NCBI GenBank assembly: GCA_027924585.1
Contig: BSBM01000386.1
Coordinates: 792,001-856,000 of the forward strand
Length of the DNA: 64,000 bases
Direction of reading: 5' to 3'
DNA from: Larix kaempferi
Taxonomy: Eukaryota; Streptophyta; Pinopsida; Pinales; Pinaceae
Position 1 is the stretch's first letter. The number at the start of each line of letters is the position of its first letter. The translations under genes and the position numbers were made by a program. Below the pieces are notes generated by a model. That model was not told where the DNA came from. It worked only from the letters and a program-made list of their open reading frames with translations, and made no database searches. Shown here piece by piece: positions 23,077 through 34,600 of the stretch.

Positions 23077-24216
23077 TGTAAGTTTTCTAAGATGTTCATC
23101 CACCCGGTTTTATGTCAAGTTTTCATAGTTTAATGCCCAACCTAGTTTTCATGAAGGCTGGAAATTTCATATAAAATTTCAGACAATTAAAACACTGCTG
23201 AAAATCACTTTTAATGACAGAAAATTAAAATGAACATGCACACCATTCAAATTTACACTCATAAATTTTTGGCCAATAGCCCTGGAAAAACCCACAAGGG
23301 GAAACCAGTCAGAGAGAGAGAATTTGTATTTCTTCAGAAGAATTTCAGTACAGTAATTTTACAGTCGAAATGTACTTATCTCAACCAGCAAAATACACTC
23401 AGAAAGTTGCCTCGATTTCTGTGCCTCGCTGCCTCAGTTTCTGTGCATAACATCACCTCGAATTCTGTGCCTAAACACCACCTCGATTTCTGTGCATAAC
23501 AACAACTCGATTTCTGTGCAAGGACCACCTCGATTTCTGTGCTAGCTGCCTTGAAAAATGTGCAGAAACTTGCCTTGATTTCTGTGCCAGAAAGTACAGT
23601 CCGTACAGGTTGTACGAACCTCGAAATATGTGCGTGAAAATTAATGAAAACCGTGCCCACATTTCTGCCTTGAATCCCGTGCCCTTGCCTCAGGACATGT
23701 GCCCAGAAAACTCCTCGAAAACAGTGCTGTACAGAACAACAATAAATGCTGTGTACGGATTCTTTGTTTTTGTGCTTAAGGTTCTGCTCTTTGCCTTGGG
23801 AATCGTGTTGTACTTAAATTGTCCTCCTCGAAATGCGTGCTGCTCAGTAAATGCTCCTAGAGATGCCTCGAAATTTGTGCCCCTTCTCTAGCTCTCTCCT
23901 TCACTCTCTTCAGCAAAAGTGAATCTCGTTTGCCTTCTCTTGCCTTTTTGGTGAAAACCCTAGGGTGAGTGAGGGCCTATCTAATCTAATGGTGGAGATT
24001 GAGTTGGATGGGTGGATGAGATTAATTGCTCATTAAATCTCATAAAAATTAATTTTACTCACTCACTTAAATTTTTCCAAAAAGTGACTTTATGTTCTAA
24101 AGTCTAATTAAATGCTCATCTCAAGTCATTTAATGCAAGGGTCACTTTATTTCCCCCCTTTAAGTGACTTAGGGAAAAAGTCACTAGGGGAACACTTTCC
24201 TAGGTACAAAAATCAA
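23077..24216. mobile_element. Probable solo LTR (about 1.14 kb) inserted in the copia RNase H
   Basis: Removing this stretch restores the RNase H reading frame. TGGATT occurs at 23072-23077 and again at 24217-24222. Read as TG...CA (23077-24215), the flanks are TTGGAT and ATGGAT, a 6-bp duplication with one mismatch; read as a perfect TGGATT duplication, the insert is 23078-24216. No coding sequence is present, so a solo LTR fits best. An 'ACCCTAGGGTG' leader-like word near 23960 hints at minus orientation, uncertainly. It holds the motif array at about 23400-23885. Confidence 0.75.
23400..23885 (+). repeat. Irregular array of a 15-base motif near CCTCGATTTCTGTGC
   Basis: About 15 copies of CCTCGATTTCTGTGC and variants (for example CCTCGAAATTTGTGC and GCCTTGATTTCTGTGC) recur every 25-40 bases with unrelated spacers. 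The motif is far better kept than the spacers. Open frames here follow the spacing only. Confidence 0.8.
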
Positions 24217-24748
24217 TGGATTTGGACCTATATGTTGGTCGAGCAAAAAGCAGACTGCTTTATCTCTTTCTTCAACAGAGGCCGAGTACACAGGTGCAGT
24301 AAATGCAGCCACACAGTGCATTTGGTTGCGGGGCATCTTATCAGAGTTTGGGATTCGATTTAGTACTCCACCTGTCATCTATTGTGACAATCAGAGTGCC
24401 ATCAGGATCTCCACAGATCCGGTTCTGAGACAGAGAACCAAACACATTGAGATACACATGCTTTACATCAGAGGATTAGTGCATGATCAGATCATCTCAC
24501 TGCTCTACCTTCCGACTAAAGAGCAGATTGCATATATCTTCACCAAGACCTTCACGGTGAAGATGTTCACTTACCTTAGATCTCTTCTTGGGGTGAGTGA
24601 TGACATGCTACATTAGCATCCTTCAGTCTATTTTGAGGGAGGGCTTTCTTCCCACTGGCTTTTCCCTCTTTCCTCACTTAGTTTATTTAGATTGATTGTA
24701 CGGGGTGACCTTTGGTCTTAGTCACCAGGGCCCAATTTTTCTGTTTTC

Positions 24749-25506
24749 AGTTGGAATATTCTCACCATCATTTTTCAGATTTGCATGGCTGCATTCATTT
24801 TGTATGCATCCAGTCATCTGCATGCATCCAGTCATCATCTTGGTGGTCCTCCTAGCACTTAGAGCCTATTTTCAGCTCCCTAGAGCTTGTCTTCAGCCCC
24901 GAGTAGCCCTCCTACCTAGCCGATGCGCCCATATTTGACTCTTCTGCATGACATGTGCGCCTTTGCTCACCTACCACCAGTTATCATTCAGTTAGAGCGC
25001 CTCATCTCACCTACCAGGTGTCTAACAGTCAGTTAGAGCATTGATTGAGCAGTTCTTCCACTGATTGCTCATGCTAACTGCCTGTAACTCCTAGTTAGCT
25101 AGTTCTGGAGTGCCACTTGATCTTCTGACAGCCTCATGCGCCCTCCTTGGAGTCTCCATCCCTTGATTTATGCCTAGATGGTTCTGTTAGACTCAATTAG
25201 ACTCACTTGACTGACTATTACCATTTATGACTGATGCTACTGACTAGATGATGTATCCAATGTTATCCAAGCTAGACTTTGAGCATGATTCGAATGACCT
25301 TGGTTAATTCGAATTCTCTACATAGTTATTCATTATTGTATTCAGTTTTCACAGTTCCATCTCACAACTGATGTATGATACTGCTATTCTCTATTTTCTG
25401 TGTTCATGAGTGATTATTGGGTGCATTCTTCTCTTCTTCTTTGCAACTTCTTGAGAGTTTGTGTGAGGCATGTTACAGCTGTTAGATCCTACTGTAGATT
25501 ATCACA
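24749..25506 (+). repeat. 3' LTR of second-family copia element
   Basis: Begins AGTTGG where the 5' LTR has TGTTGG, ends TATCACA, and is followed by the CCTAA duplication. The best purine run, GAGGGAGGG at 24635-24643, lies about 105 bases upstream of the LTR rather than against it. Confidence 0.9.
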
Positions 25507-25511
25507 CCTAA

Positions 25512-26276
25512 TATATAATTAGGAAAAATATTAACCCTTTCTCACTTAGGAGCTTAACCAAAATCCCCTGCCGAGGCCAGGATATCAATGTTATTTAGGT
25601 TAACTCCTTACTTTTACTTAATGGGACTAGGTTAGCCTCATGCTAATAGTTAGGTCAAAGCAACTTATTATTGCATTGCGACGACTAGTAGTTTCTTTGA
25701 CACCCTTATCTAGATTAATTATTAACACAATTATAAACTTAAGTGTTTTACACAGTGAACATCATAGTTCACTTCAAGTGCCCACAGCTCTAGGATGACC
25801 ACTGTCATAAAAAATCATGGCTACCCAACCATTCACCCTCTCCCCCTAGTGGATTGCATGCCCCTTTCGTTTCGTTGCGTCAAGTCTTTCAGTCTCCCAA
25901 GTCTACAAATTCACTTTACAACTTAGGAAAACATAATCATACTTACAAATTTTTACTTGCAGAGTTTCTGCCCTGATCTCCTTGACATCGGTGGGTACCC
26001 AATTGCACTTTCTGTTGCAAAAATACTAGGGTAAGAAGAGGGATATTACACTTGTTACATGGGTTTATGATGTGGTGCACACCTCTTGGAGAATCTCTTC
26101 TTTGGCTTGTAAAGTGAAATGTGGATGATGCTAGGGTTTTCTTTTACACATACATGTTGATGCTAGAATGGTTGGATGGAACTCATGCACAAAAATGATC
26201 TAGGGTTTTGCTTTGTTCATCTTTGTTAAATCTTGGTAAGAACATCTCTATCTCTGTTGAATGGTGCTTTACTAGT
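25512..26276 (+). other. Non-coding stretch ending in leader-like DNA
   Basis: No gene. Positions 26060-26140 (GATGTGGTGCACACCTCTTGG onward) resemble the reverse complement of about 27070-27160, so this is an inverted, truncated copy of the same leader/LTR end. Confidence 0.55.
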
Positions 26277-26940
26277 GACCTAATTCTAACCCTAATTCTA
26301 CCATGAAAATACAAAATTACACATGAAAATGCAAGTAAATTTGATAAAAGTTGATAACTAGAGTTTTAATGGATGAAACCCTAAACCCTAGGCTTAGAGG
26401 AGAGGTGACTAGCTTCCCTCTTGGAATAATTTTATCTTTGACTTCTAAACTAGGGCTTCCTACAACAACCTCTAGGTTTTCGTTATAGGAGCCTAATCTA
26501 GGGCAAAATTAGAGATCCAAGGCCAAACTAGGGAAAACCTCCTCTAGGGAGCGTTTTCCACCATGCAAAGAAGACAGAAGGGAGACAAAAAATTTGATTT
26601 TTAAGGTTTCAGACATAAAATTGTAGACCTAATTCTAACTCTAATTCTACCATGAAAATGAAAAATTACACACGAAAATGCAAGTAAATTTGATAAAAGT
26701 TGATAACTAGGGTTTTAATGGATGAAACCCTAAACCCTAGGCCTAGAGGAGAGGTGGCTAGCCTCCCTCTTGGAGTAATTTTCTCTTTGACTTCTAAACT
26801 AGGGATTCCTACAACAACCTCTAGGGTTCGTTATAGGAGCCTAATCTAGGGAAAAATTAGAGATCCAAGGCCAAACTAGGGAAAACCTCCTCTAGGGAGC
26901 ATTTTCCACCACGCAAAGAAGACAGAAGGCAGACAAGAAG
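26277..26940. repeat. Two direct repeats of about 315 bp
   Basis: 26277-26591 and 26626-26940 both start GACCTAATTCTAA and end near GAAGACAGAAGG, and are nearly identical. On the minus strand they follow the family A LTR at 27360-27720, so they are probably a duplicated untranslated leader (CCCTAGGGTTT-type words) of that element. Confidence 0.9.
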
Positions 26941-27069
26941 GCCTAAATCAGAAAAAATGCAGCTCTATGGCCACCATTCAATCATCAAGAAGCAAGAAAC
27001 TCACCTACCTTCACTAAGCAAGGCTAAAACAAGACTTACTTGAGCTTTGTGTTGTTCGAACAATTCCTA

Positions 27070-27720
27070 GCATCCACCATGCATGATAAAAACCCTAAAA
27101 GACATCCAACTTTTATCCACAAGCCAAAGAAGAGAAAACTCCAAGTGGTGCGCATCACATCCAAAGAGCCTATCTTGGGTAAAAGAGCAACATATTGTAA
27201 TTTATCCCATGAGTTATGATTTACAAATGAAGTGAGGAGTTTTATTTATAGTGTTCTCAACTCACTTTTACAAAATAACCAGGCCGACAGGCCAAATATA
27301 ATGTCAATGTAAAATTATAACATGAAATAATGTAAAATAGTTTAAAAGATGGCTAAAAGGTGGCTACCTGGGGTATTTTCCCCCTAGGTGACCAAAAACT
27401 GCTAAAAATAGGTAAAGCTGAACAAAAGGATTCACTCTGAAAGGTGGAGTGAGTAGTGGGGGATTATCATGCCCTATCTAACCCCAACAGTGTTGAAAAA
27501 CCCTCAATGTCCCCCTTCTACAAGCCTGTGGGCCCAATGACCAAGGATGATGTCATCACTGAAAAGGCACCGAGGAGAGAGGTCGCTTTGCTGGAAAGGG
27601 GCCAGGATGGGTACGCAGGGTAACCAAAAGAAGCGGCAAGTGCCTTAGAGTTGAAACATTGTCACCTGTGTGGAAAACAAGTAGGGGGTCATGTGACCCA
27701 GTGACCTGCCCCTAGGAGCC
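27070..27720 (-). repeat. Dispersed LTR fragment, family A, minus orientation
   Basis: Reverse complement of 9415-9905, including the TATAAATA box (minus strand, near 27245) and the TTCATTTGTAAATCA start-site region. Beyond it the minus strand runs into leader-like sequence and the direct repeats at 26277-26940. Confidence 0.75.
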
Positions 27721-28301
27721 CCAGACACCAACCTCAGGGCTACAAGCTCTAGAACGAGGCAGACAACAATTCCACTAAGCCATAGTACTCTTAAAGGAAG
27801 GTCAAAGGGTTCGGCCATAACCACCTCTCAGAAAGTGCTGATAATACCCCCATTATGGCCCTGAAAAAAAAACCCCCTCCTTGGGCATACATCTGAATGT
27901 GAGCAGGTATTGGTACCACGTAACAGAAATAATTCTAGGAAGAAGGAAATTCACATGCAAAGCCAGACTTTGGCCATAATCTTGTGTGAAACATCCAATG
28001 AAGTAATCCATTGTGAATTGGTTAGGAACTCCAATATTTAGATTAAGTTTATATTTCCTCTATGAATCACTGCCTATAGATTTTCTTGAATGGACTCTTT
28101 ATAAAATTGTAGGAGATGAAGGCCCATGAAGTCCCCGGTGGCTTTTTAAAGTTTGGTAAGTCCTGGAGACTTTTCATAAGACTTTTCCAAGGCTGTGTAT
28201 GACGTATTCTATTATTGTACAAAAATAAAAGTACAAGCATAAGAGTTACATAGTCTCGGAAAGTCTGGGGGTCTCATGCAAAACCATACTAGGAACCAAA
28301 G

Positions 28302-29335
28302 TTAACAGTGAGTCTGCCCATACATGAGAAACCAGGCATACGAAACTGCAAATAAGGGCCTGCCCATAAATGGGAAACCAGGCAGACAAAGTTCCAAAAA
28401 CTCCTGAGAGTGACTGCTTGAGATGCTAAAATAAACATAAAAACTAGCTAGGTTGGCTACTGCGAATAAGCTAAAACAGAGAATCATGAGGTTACTTAGG
28501 TTGGCGGCTAGAAGTTGCGTCTTCAGATTTCTCCTCAAGAGTTGGGCAGTGGAATGTCCCAGAATTGGAGGAGTTCTCTTTGCATTCTTTGATCGGCAGT
28601 CCAACGGTCTTGCGGAAGGATGACGGGTTGTCCAGGCCTCAGCATTCCACATGCTTCCATTGGTAAGCGCCGCTAGCTCCAGTTTCCACTTTATCCTGAG
28701 CTTCCTGAGGCACATTGCCGTGCGACTGGCTATGATGCTTAGAGGCCTCAGGCGCCTGAGAAGGGCCTGCAGATGGGGAAGAATGCATGGAATGGGAGGA
28801 GGAGGGAGAAGAATTGTCCTCCGGTGTCGATATCCAGGAGATCACATTAAGACCTGGGCCAACATATTTTTCACAAACCAGTAATGCTTTCGGCGAGTTC
28901 TAGCTTGATGGCCTGCAAGCTGCTGTATTCCCATCTCCTCCTCCCAATCATCTAACATATCTCTCAGATTTCTGGGAATTGAGTGGTCGTAACAATCCAT
29001 TATAGAACCTCTGTGGCCAGAATGGGCGGTGGCACACATGCGCCTAGGCATTTTTTGCTACCGGAGGTGAACGCCTAGTGTTTTGATTGCCAAAGAAAAA
29101 ATCGCTCCTGGGGAATGGGCTCACCCCAAACTGTGCAAGAGCCTAGAAAAGGCTAGAAAACAAAGCTAGGAAACATAGACCTCCTACGAAAAAGTACCTT
29201 GTCAATGCACCATTACTGAGCACCGTAGCAAATCCAAGCAACATGCATCCTTAATTGACGACTTGTTATATTGATATAGCTGTTTCCAATGGAGAAATTA
29301 ACCCATAATTCGCTCTGATACAACATGATTGCCTT
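28302..29335 (-). pseudogene. Unidentified minus-strand coding remnant, possibly a copia gag behind a degenerate primer site
   Basis: Three overlapping minus-strand frames (29051-28842, 28845-28639, 28715-28302) form a plausible broken protein: an Arg/Asp/Glu-rich start with RNLRDMLDDWEEEMG, a Ser/Pro/His-rich middle and a hydrophobic end. TTGTATCAGAGC on the minus strand near 29311-29322 resembles the copia primer-binding site TGGTATCAGAGC with one change. I recognise no domain. The copia assignment rests only on that site and is weak. Confidence 0.3.
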
Positions 29336-30890
29336 CGTACATCAAATCACCTTGCGCAGAAGTCGAAGGGCCAGTGAATTGAATGGCCTCGACCTCAATG
29401 AGAGTGGGGTTTTAATTCGCATGGGAAGGTGGTCGAGGGAGATCCATGTGAGGGGAGCTGGATCCCTCTGTTCAGCTCCCACACTTGCACTGACGCCGCC
29501 ATACCCACCCGCATCCGGGGATCATGATGCTGATATTAATAATTATATCTTCTATTTAATAGATCAAAATGCTTCCTTTTAGTTATTTTTTGGGGCTTTT
29601 TAATTGTTTGTTTTGTCATTTTTTGGGATCAAAATGTGAACTTTTTGGCTGGATACTTTTTTGTAAATCATGAACCGTTGAGAAAATGTGCTTTAACGGC
29701 CCTACAAACTAAAATGATGTTCCATAATTTGGTAGGGCTGTATAATATTTCAGGGCTTTTAGGGTCGCATTCCCTGCATACCCCCCTCCATTTCAGAACT
29801 TGGAACGCCAAACAATTTTTCAGGGGCCTCAGCCATTTTTGATAACACAGGTTTCACCCCTAACCATCACTTAACAATCCCTCAAGCAACCTTTCATCCA
29901 AAGCCTCTTTTATCAAAGAAAGAATTATCATCATGACCAAAGTGGAGGAAATATGGCATCAATAGTCATATTCACCCAAATAGCCATGCATCATCCTGTC
30001 AATTAAGTAACTTCGACATTAATCAACTATGCATAGTAAAATCCATTTCATCAACATCTAGCATCATTAAAACAAATATCGTCAAGGCCATTGAGCAACT
30101 TCATCATCAAGGAACCAACCAACAAACAAGGTAGTGAAGTTGTTCCTTGTCATAAACTTCACTTTCTTTTTTTTGGGTTCCTTGATGATGAAGTTGCTTA
30201 ATGGCCTTGATGATAGTTGTTTTAGTGAGGCTAGCTGTTGATGAATTGGATTATTTATGCAGAGTTGATTAATGATGAGGTTACTTAATTAGCATGCTGA
30301 TGCACGGCTACTTTGATGATTGATTGCATAGCTTCTCTACTTTGGTAACGAGGATAGTTCTTTTTGATGATGAGGCTTTTGTGCATGTATATATCTGGTC
30401 CTTGGGCTTAGCTCTTACAAAAACGATATCAAATTATTTCACATGAAATATTGCCTCTTATTTCCATAAAAAACATTAATTTTGAAATATAAACTGTTTT
30501 ACAAAAGTTTTGCCAAATATTTATATTTGATATTTTGAGCATTGCAAATATTTGCAGTTATCCCCCTTAACTAAAACATATTACATACTATTTTAGCTTG
30601 CACTGCATAGATAATATTTGTCATGGTCTGATCATCGAACCAGTGAATGAATATTTATCTTGGAGAATCGGTGTGGTATAGTTGTTGATTTGGTTAGGGG
30701 GGTCCAAACATTCCCAAAACCATCGAGGGACATCTCCAGTCCTCTCTGATTGTGGCCGGAAATGTTCAGGGGATTGTGGCGGGAGATGTTCAGGGGATGT
30801 GCATCTCTTGTATTCTTTGTGTTTGACTTTGCACTGGAGATGCATATGGCAATTTCAATGTACGCTCGTTATGCCCCTCACTTTCTGTGC
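29336..30890 (+). other. Intergenic or intronic stretch
   Basis: No supported exon. A GC-richer piece at 29340-29520 has an open frame without recognisable features. Near 30735-30798 a block around GATTGTGGC and ATGTTCAGGGGAT is repeated twice. If the ISU1 exon downstream belongs to a complete gene, this is intron. Confidence 0.5.
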
Positions 30891-30892
30891 TA

Positions 30893-31424
30893 ATTGCATA
30901 GCATTTTTCCTTATATTTCGGTGGATATTTTAGTTGATTATTGAGTACTTTGTTCAACTCTTTACAATGTATGTATTGTTACAATACATGCATGCATATT
31001 TACTTGGATATATTATCTGTTTTTGTAGAATGGTCGTTTCTTGGTATTTTTTAGTTCTATATGTGAATGCGGCTAGAGTATCATTTTGAAAGCCTTGGTC
31101 TCGATGTTTGTTTGATTGCAGGACAAATTACTAATTTAATATAGTGTAGTTCTAGATAATTGCATAGCATTTTCCGTTATATTTCGGTGGATATTTTAGT
31201 TGATTATTGAGTACTTTGTTCAACTCTTTACAATGTATGTATTGTTACAATACATGCATGCATATTTACTTGGATATATTATCTGTTTTTGTAGAATGGT
31301 CGTTTCTCGGTATGTTTTAGTTCTATATGCGAATGCGGCTAGAGTATCATTTTGAAAGCCTTGGTCTCGATTTTTGTTTGATTGCAGGACAAATTACTAA
31401 TTTAATATAGTGTAGTTCTAGATA
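30893..31424 (+). repeat. 266-bp tandem duplication upstream of the ISU1 exon
   Basis: The block starting ATTGCATAGCATTTT is present twice with a period of exactly 266 bp and only a handful of differences, so the duplication is recent. It lies 245 bases before the ISU1 splice acceptor and is probably intronic. Confidence 0.92.
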
Positions 31425-31668
31425 ATCTCACAGACTCACAGTCGGCAGCAAAATTTGTCTTTATCCTTTATGGATACTATCTTGGTTCATGGAGCATGGG
31501 ATATTATGGGCTTTTTGATGCATTTGGGTTTATGATTATTTGAACCCCACCCTTGTAGGATGTATGCATGGGAAGAGACAGTTACCGTATCTTTGCGTAT
31601 TTTTAACTATAAAACCCCTAATTTTTGTAATAATTGAGGTTAATATTATTATTATATTTTGTTTACAG

Positions 31669-31831
31669 TGACATAGCGAAGCATCTTTCACTTCCACCAG
31701 TTAAGTTGCATTGTAGCATGCTCGCCGAGGATGCCATCAAGGCTGCTGTTAAAGATTACGAGGCAAAGAAATCCAAAAGGAAACATAATTCTGAGTCTGC
31801 ATCAAACAACGATGTTGCTGGGACTGCCTAG
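31669..31831 (+). CDS. ISU1: Terminal exon of the iron-sulfur cluster scaffold protein ISU1/ISCU
   Basis: A pyrimidine-rich TTTTGTTTACAG acceptor precedes the exon. The first base completes a split codon (phase 2), then D-I-A-K-H-L-S-L-P-P-V-K-L-H-C follows and continues S-M-L-A-E-D-A-I-K-A-A-V-K-D-Y. This is the conserved C-terminus of mitochondrial ISCU/IscU. It carries the LPPVK motif recognised by the Hsp70 chaperone and the last cluster-ligand cysteine (LHC). A short lysine- and serine-rich tail ends at TAG 31829. ISU1 holds nascent 2Fe-2S clusters in the mitochondrial matrix. The earlier exons, with the mitochondrial presequence and the first two cysteines, are not in the 31.6 kb upstream, so this is either the end of a gene with a very long intron or a fragment. 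Confidence 0.92.
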
Positions 31832-34283
31832 AAAGGCTAGTCTGGGAGTATGTCACTGCCATGTCACTGTCCCATTCTTCTGACAGGGTGGCTAATTAGT
31901 ATGCATTGCATATTTGTTGAAAAAAATATCCTGTAATAGTGTTCTTAATTTCCTTGGGCATTTCAAGTCAGATACATTTAAGAGGCTGTTACTATAAATT
32001 CTATTTCACTGTTGTATAGTCGGATGAAGGTTATTGTACAGAATTGGTGTTGTTAAAGTATCTTAAGCTGCCCTTTCTGAGTTATTTTCTTCTCTTTTCT
32101 AGTATGTGAGGAGGCAGCTAACATTTTGTTAGATTTTGTCTTTATATTATTTTAGTTTCTTTTCTTATGCATTTCAATTTTTGACATTTAAAAAGTTCTA
32201 GCTTCTTTCCAGCATTTCAAGAACAGTAGCTGTCCAGGGTCTGTGCTTCTATAATTACCATACCAATGCATGCCCTCGACAATCAAGACTTCGTCATTCT
32301 TAAGCATCATGCCAATTAAACCAGAACCAGAAACATCTGTGGCATCATGTTCATCAACTTAACCATGAAACATCTGCAGTTCATGTTATGTGCCCTTTTA
32401 AAGCAAATATTTTTGTAACAGTGAGTGTGCTCTCAGGGCTTACTTTCCTTCAAGGTCTTTTGGATACATTTGGTTGCAAATAAATGCCTGTGTTTGCAAT
32501 TCAGTTGTGTGTCATTTTTGTTGGGAAATGCTTTATGTCAGTATTTTAGTTGGTAGAAAATCTATTTAGGGAGACTGATGGTCTTGAATTGATATTATAT
32601 GCTGGGTACCATGGCAACCCTCCCACTGATTAAGAGAGTTTGCGTACATCAAATAATGAACAGAAGAGCACCTGTGATAACATAGATGTAGTTTCTAGAC
32701 AGATTGGCAATTCCGGCCTGATGTCGAAGTTCTGTTATGAAATCAAAACCCAAGTGGGTAGGATGGGTGCATCCCTGCAGATGACATATGCCAAATCTGA
32801 TGCTCTGGTTAGGGCCATTACGTAAAAAAATGCCTTTGTACTTTAACATCAAAGGTACTTTTGAAGGGGATGTTTGTCCCTTTCTCCCCTGTTAATTATA
32901 TTCTGCCATGTTCACATTTCTATTTTTTTTGTTTTGTTTTAATGAGTTACACCAGTCCTTTTGATTATAATTCAAGTATGGTTGTGTTTTCATGCTCTTA
33001 TCATTTTGGTATCGGTTAACACTTATGTTTTTTTATCAATGAACCTCATGCTGCATTAATAGAGTCAGTACATATAACATTTTCTTGACGTTATGGGCTA
33101 AACATGTCTTCTACGGGATTGGAACAGGGGTTTCCTTCAACAAAACCAAGGACTTTCACCAAATGTAGTGTGGCGGTGTTTAAAATCTCATTTACTGTGG
33201 GTTTAGAGTTTCTGAACAGGGTACTCTCATGACAGGCAGTGATGTTAGATTTGTGGTTTGTCCTGGTTTCCAATCCATGTTGGATTGATGCGGGGTTTGC
33301 TATTGGTTGGTTGATTTGAAGATACTCTGGTGGTGATTTAAGGATTTTTATGAATGGATAAACAAAGGCGGTATTCTTTCTGCCAATGCTTTAGTTTAAT
33401 ATAGTTGTTTATGGGAGCATAAATTTTGAACATCGTTGTTTCAATGGAAGCATAAAACATCTCAAACAATGAAACATTAAATTTAAATAATGGTTTAGAT
33501 TCATCCCTTGACAATGATAACAAGTTCATCAAGATTCAAAATGTTTTTCCAAGTACTTCCAAAAAATAATCATTGAAACTTGCTGATCACTGAATCATCC
33601 GAGATGCAATTTTTTAAATACTTATACAAAACAATGCTCAATTAAGTCTCTCAGACTTCTACATCATCATTTTTCTTGTATATCCTTGGTCAACGGGGCT
33701 TCAAGGAATAATCACTTGAGCACTACTCTGAATTTCAATTGTTTCTCTTCATGAATATATGAAAGAATAGGTGCTTCAACCCCACACATTAGGGTATTTT
33801 TTAAGGATTCAAATATTATTTCTATGTCAAGTATTCTAGACGATTATTTGGATTGAAAAGTTATTTTTAACAATTAATAATATCTTATGTAAAAATGGGA
33901 ATGGGAAATTTTTTTATGTTAATTGGTGATTATATATATTTTTTAAATTTGTCAAAAAAAAGCACAAAATTTTGCCCCTGAAAAATACCCTGCACACATA
34001 TGAGAAGCTGGTTCACACATATGAAAAAGCTGGTTCAGGTTAAGAATCAAGGTATAAAAAACCCTTGCAACTTCAAAGCTTGTCTAGCATGAAGCTGCAA
34101 CCAATCACTTAGATCTCTTTTTCTACATCCATCAGTGAAAGCTTCATGCGAAACAATTACACTTTGACCATGTGGAAACTAATTGAGTATGCATGTCACA
34201 TGCCTTGTTGGGGCCAGAGCTGCACCGGGTTGTCTCTGAATGCGAAGTGGCCGTGCTTGGTGTGCCCAAGCGAATTTTTTTTT
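31832..34283 (+). other. ISU1 3' UTR and downstream non-coding DNA
   Basis: Directly after the stop the T-rich, AT-rich sequence is consistent with a 3' UTR of a few hundred bases. I cannot place the polyadenylation site. The rest to 34283 shows no recognisable gene; the short open frame at 32640-32825 has no known motif. Confidence 0.5.
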
Positions 34284-34600
34284 GGCGCACCTTGCATGTT
34301 ACAACTTGATTTGGAAGTGTTGGTGTTCTTCATCAACCATGGGCAAGGGAAGCACCTTGTACTGTATTGTATGCTTTGATGATTAATATGGAGTCAATTT
34401 CATAGATTTTGTCTCTTTTACTTATGAACCGTTCTTTAATAGTTTACATTTACTAGTTTATGGCTTGTTGCATTGCTTTTAAAGTCACTGTGTTAGAATC
34501 CGTAACAAATGTTGTTGTCAGAACGAGATCTATGTTTTCCTCTCCATGGGGTACATCAACAACATGGAGGGAAGCCACTATAAAGAACCTGCAATGAAGG
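34284..34600 (+). repeat. Diverged dispersed repeat, copy 1
   Basis: Resembles 44850-45200: both share a GCACC...GTTACAACTTGATTTG block, then CACCATGAGCAAGGAGGCGC-like and AGTCAATTTCATAGATTTTG-like stretches in the same order. Unassigned repeat family. Confidence 0.5.

Larger units (their letters stand above)
20214..24616 (+). pseudogene. Copia gag-pol without integrase core; three stops and one insertion
   Basis: A single frame runs from ATG 20214 to 23076 and resumes in register at 24218-24616 once the inserted unit and its duplication are discounted. In order: UBN2-type gag; CCHC knuckle CTYCHRGFHPESSC at 20967-21008; protease DSG near 21183-21191; pre-integrase LWHERFGH and CEGCLKGK ending near 21701. 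A lysine-rich joint (about 21700-21740) follows, and then directly the linker and RT, so about 300 residues of integrase core are absent without a frame change. RT has YVDD near 22520-22531. RNase H has IDSDWAG before the insertion and STEAEY, CDNQS and the C-terminus after it. Stops are TAG 20757, TGA 22455 and TAG 22809. Integration would need integrase supplied by another element. Confidence 0.93.
19130..25511 (+). mobile_element. Complete Ty1/copia element, second family, with CCTAA target duplication
   Basis: CCTAA at 19130-19134 and 25507-25511 flanks two LTRs of about 760 bp that share most of their sequence. Inside are a primer-binding site, gag, protease, RT and RNase H in one reading frame, but the integrase core is missing. 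A further LTR-like unit of about 1.1 kb is inserted in the RNase H. LTR and protein sequences are unlike those of the copies at 1, 38 and 47 kb. Confidence 0.95.

Noticed and set aside
23376-23891. Overlapping frames with repeated ARG-GLY-like or CFLCTE-like peptides in the insert
   Set aside because: The pattern comes from the CCTCGATTTCTGTGC motif array; no frame is favoured.
23077-24216. Intron in the copia RNase H (GTAAGT at the left edge)
   Set aside because: The left edge resembles a splice donor, but the flanking TGGATT duplication and lack of a good acceptor at the right edge favour an insertion.
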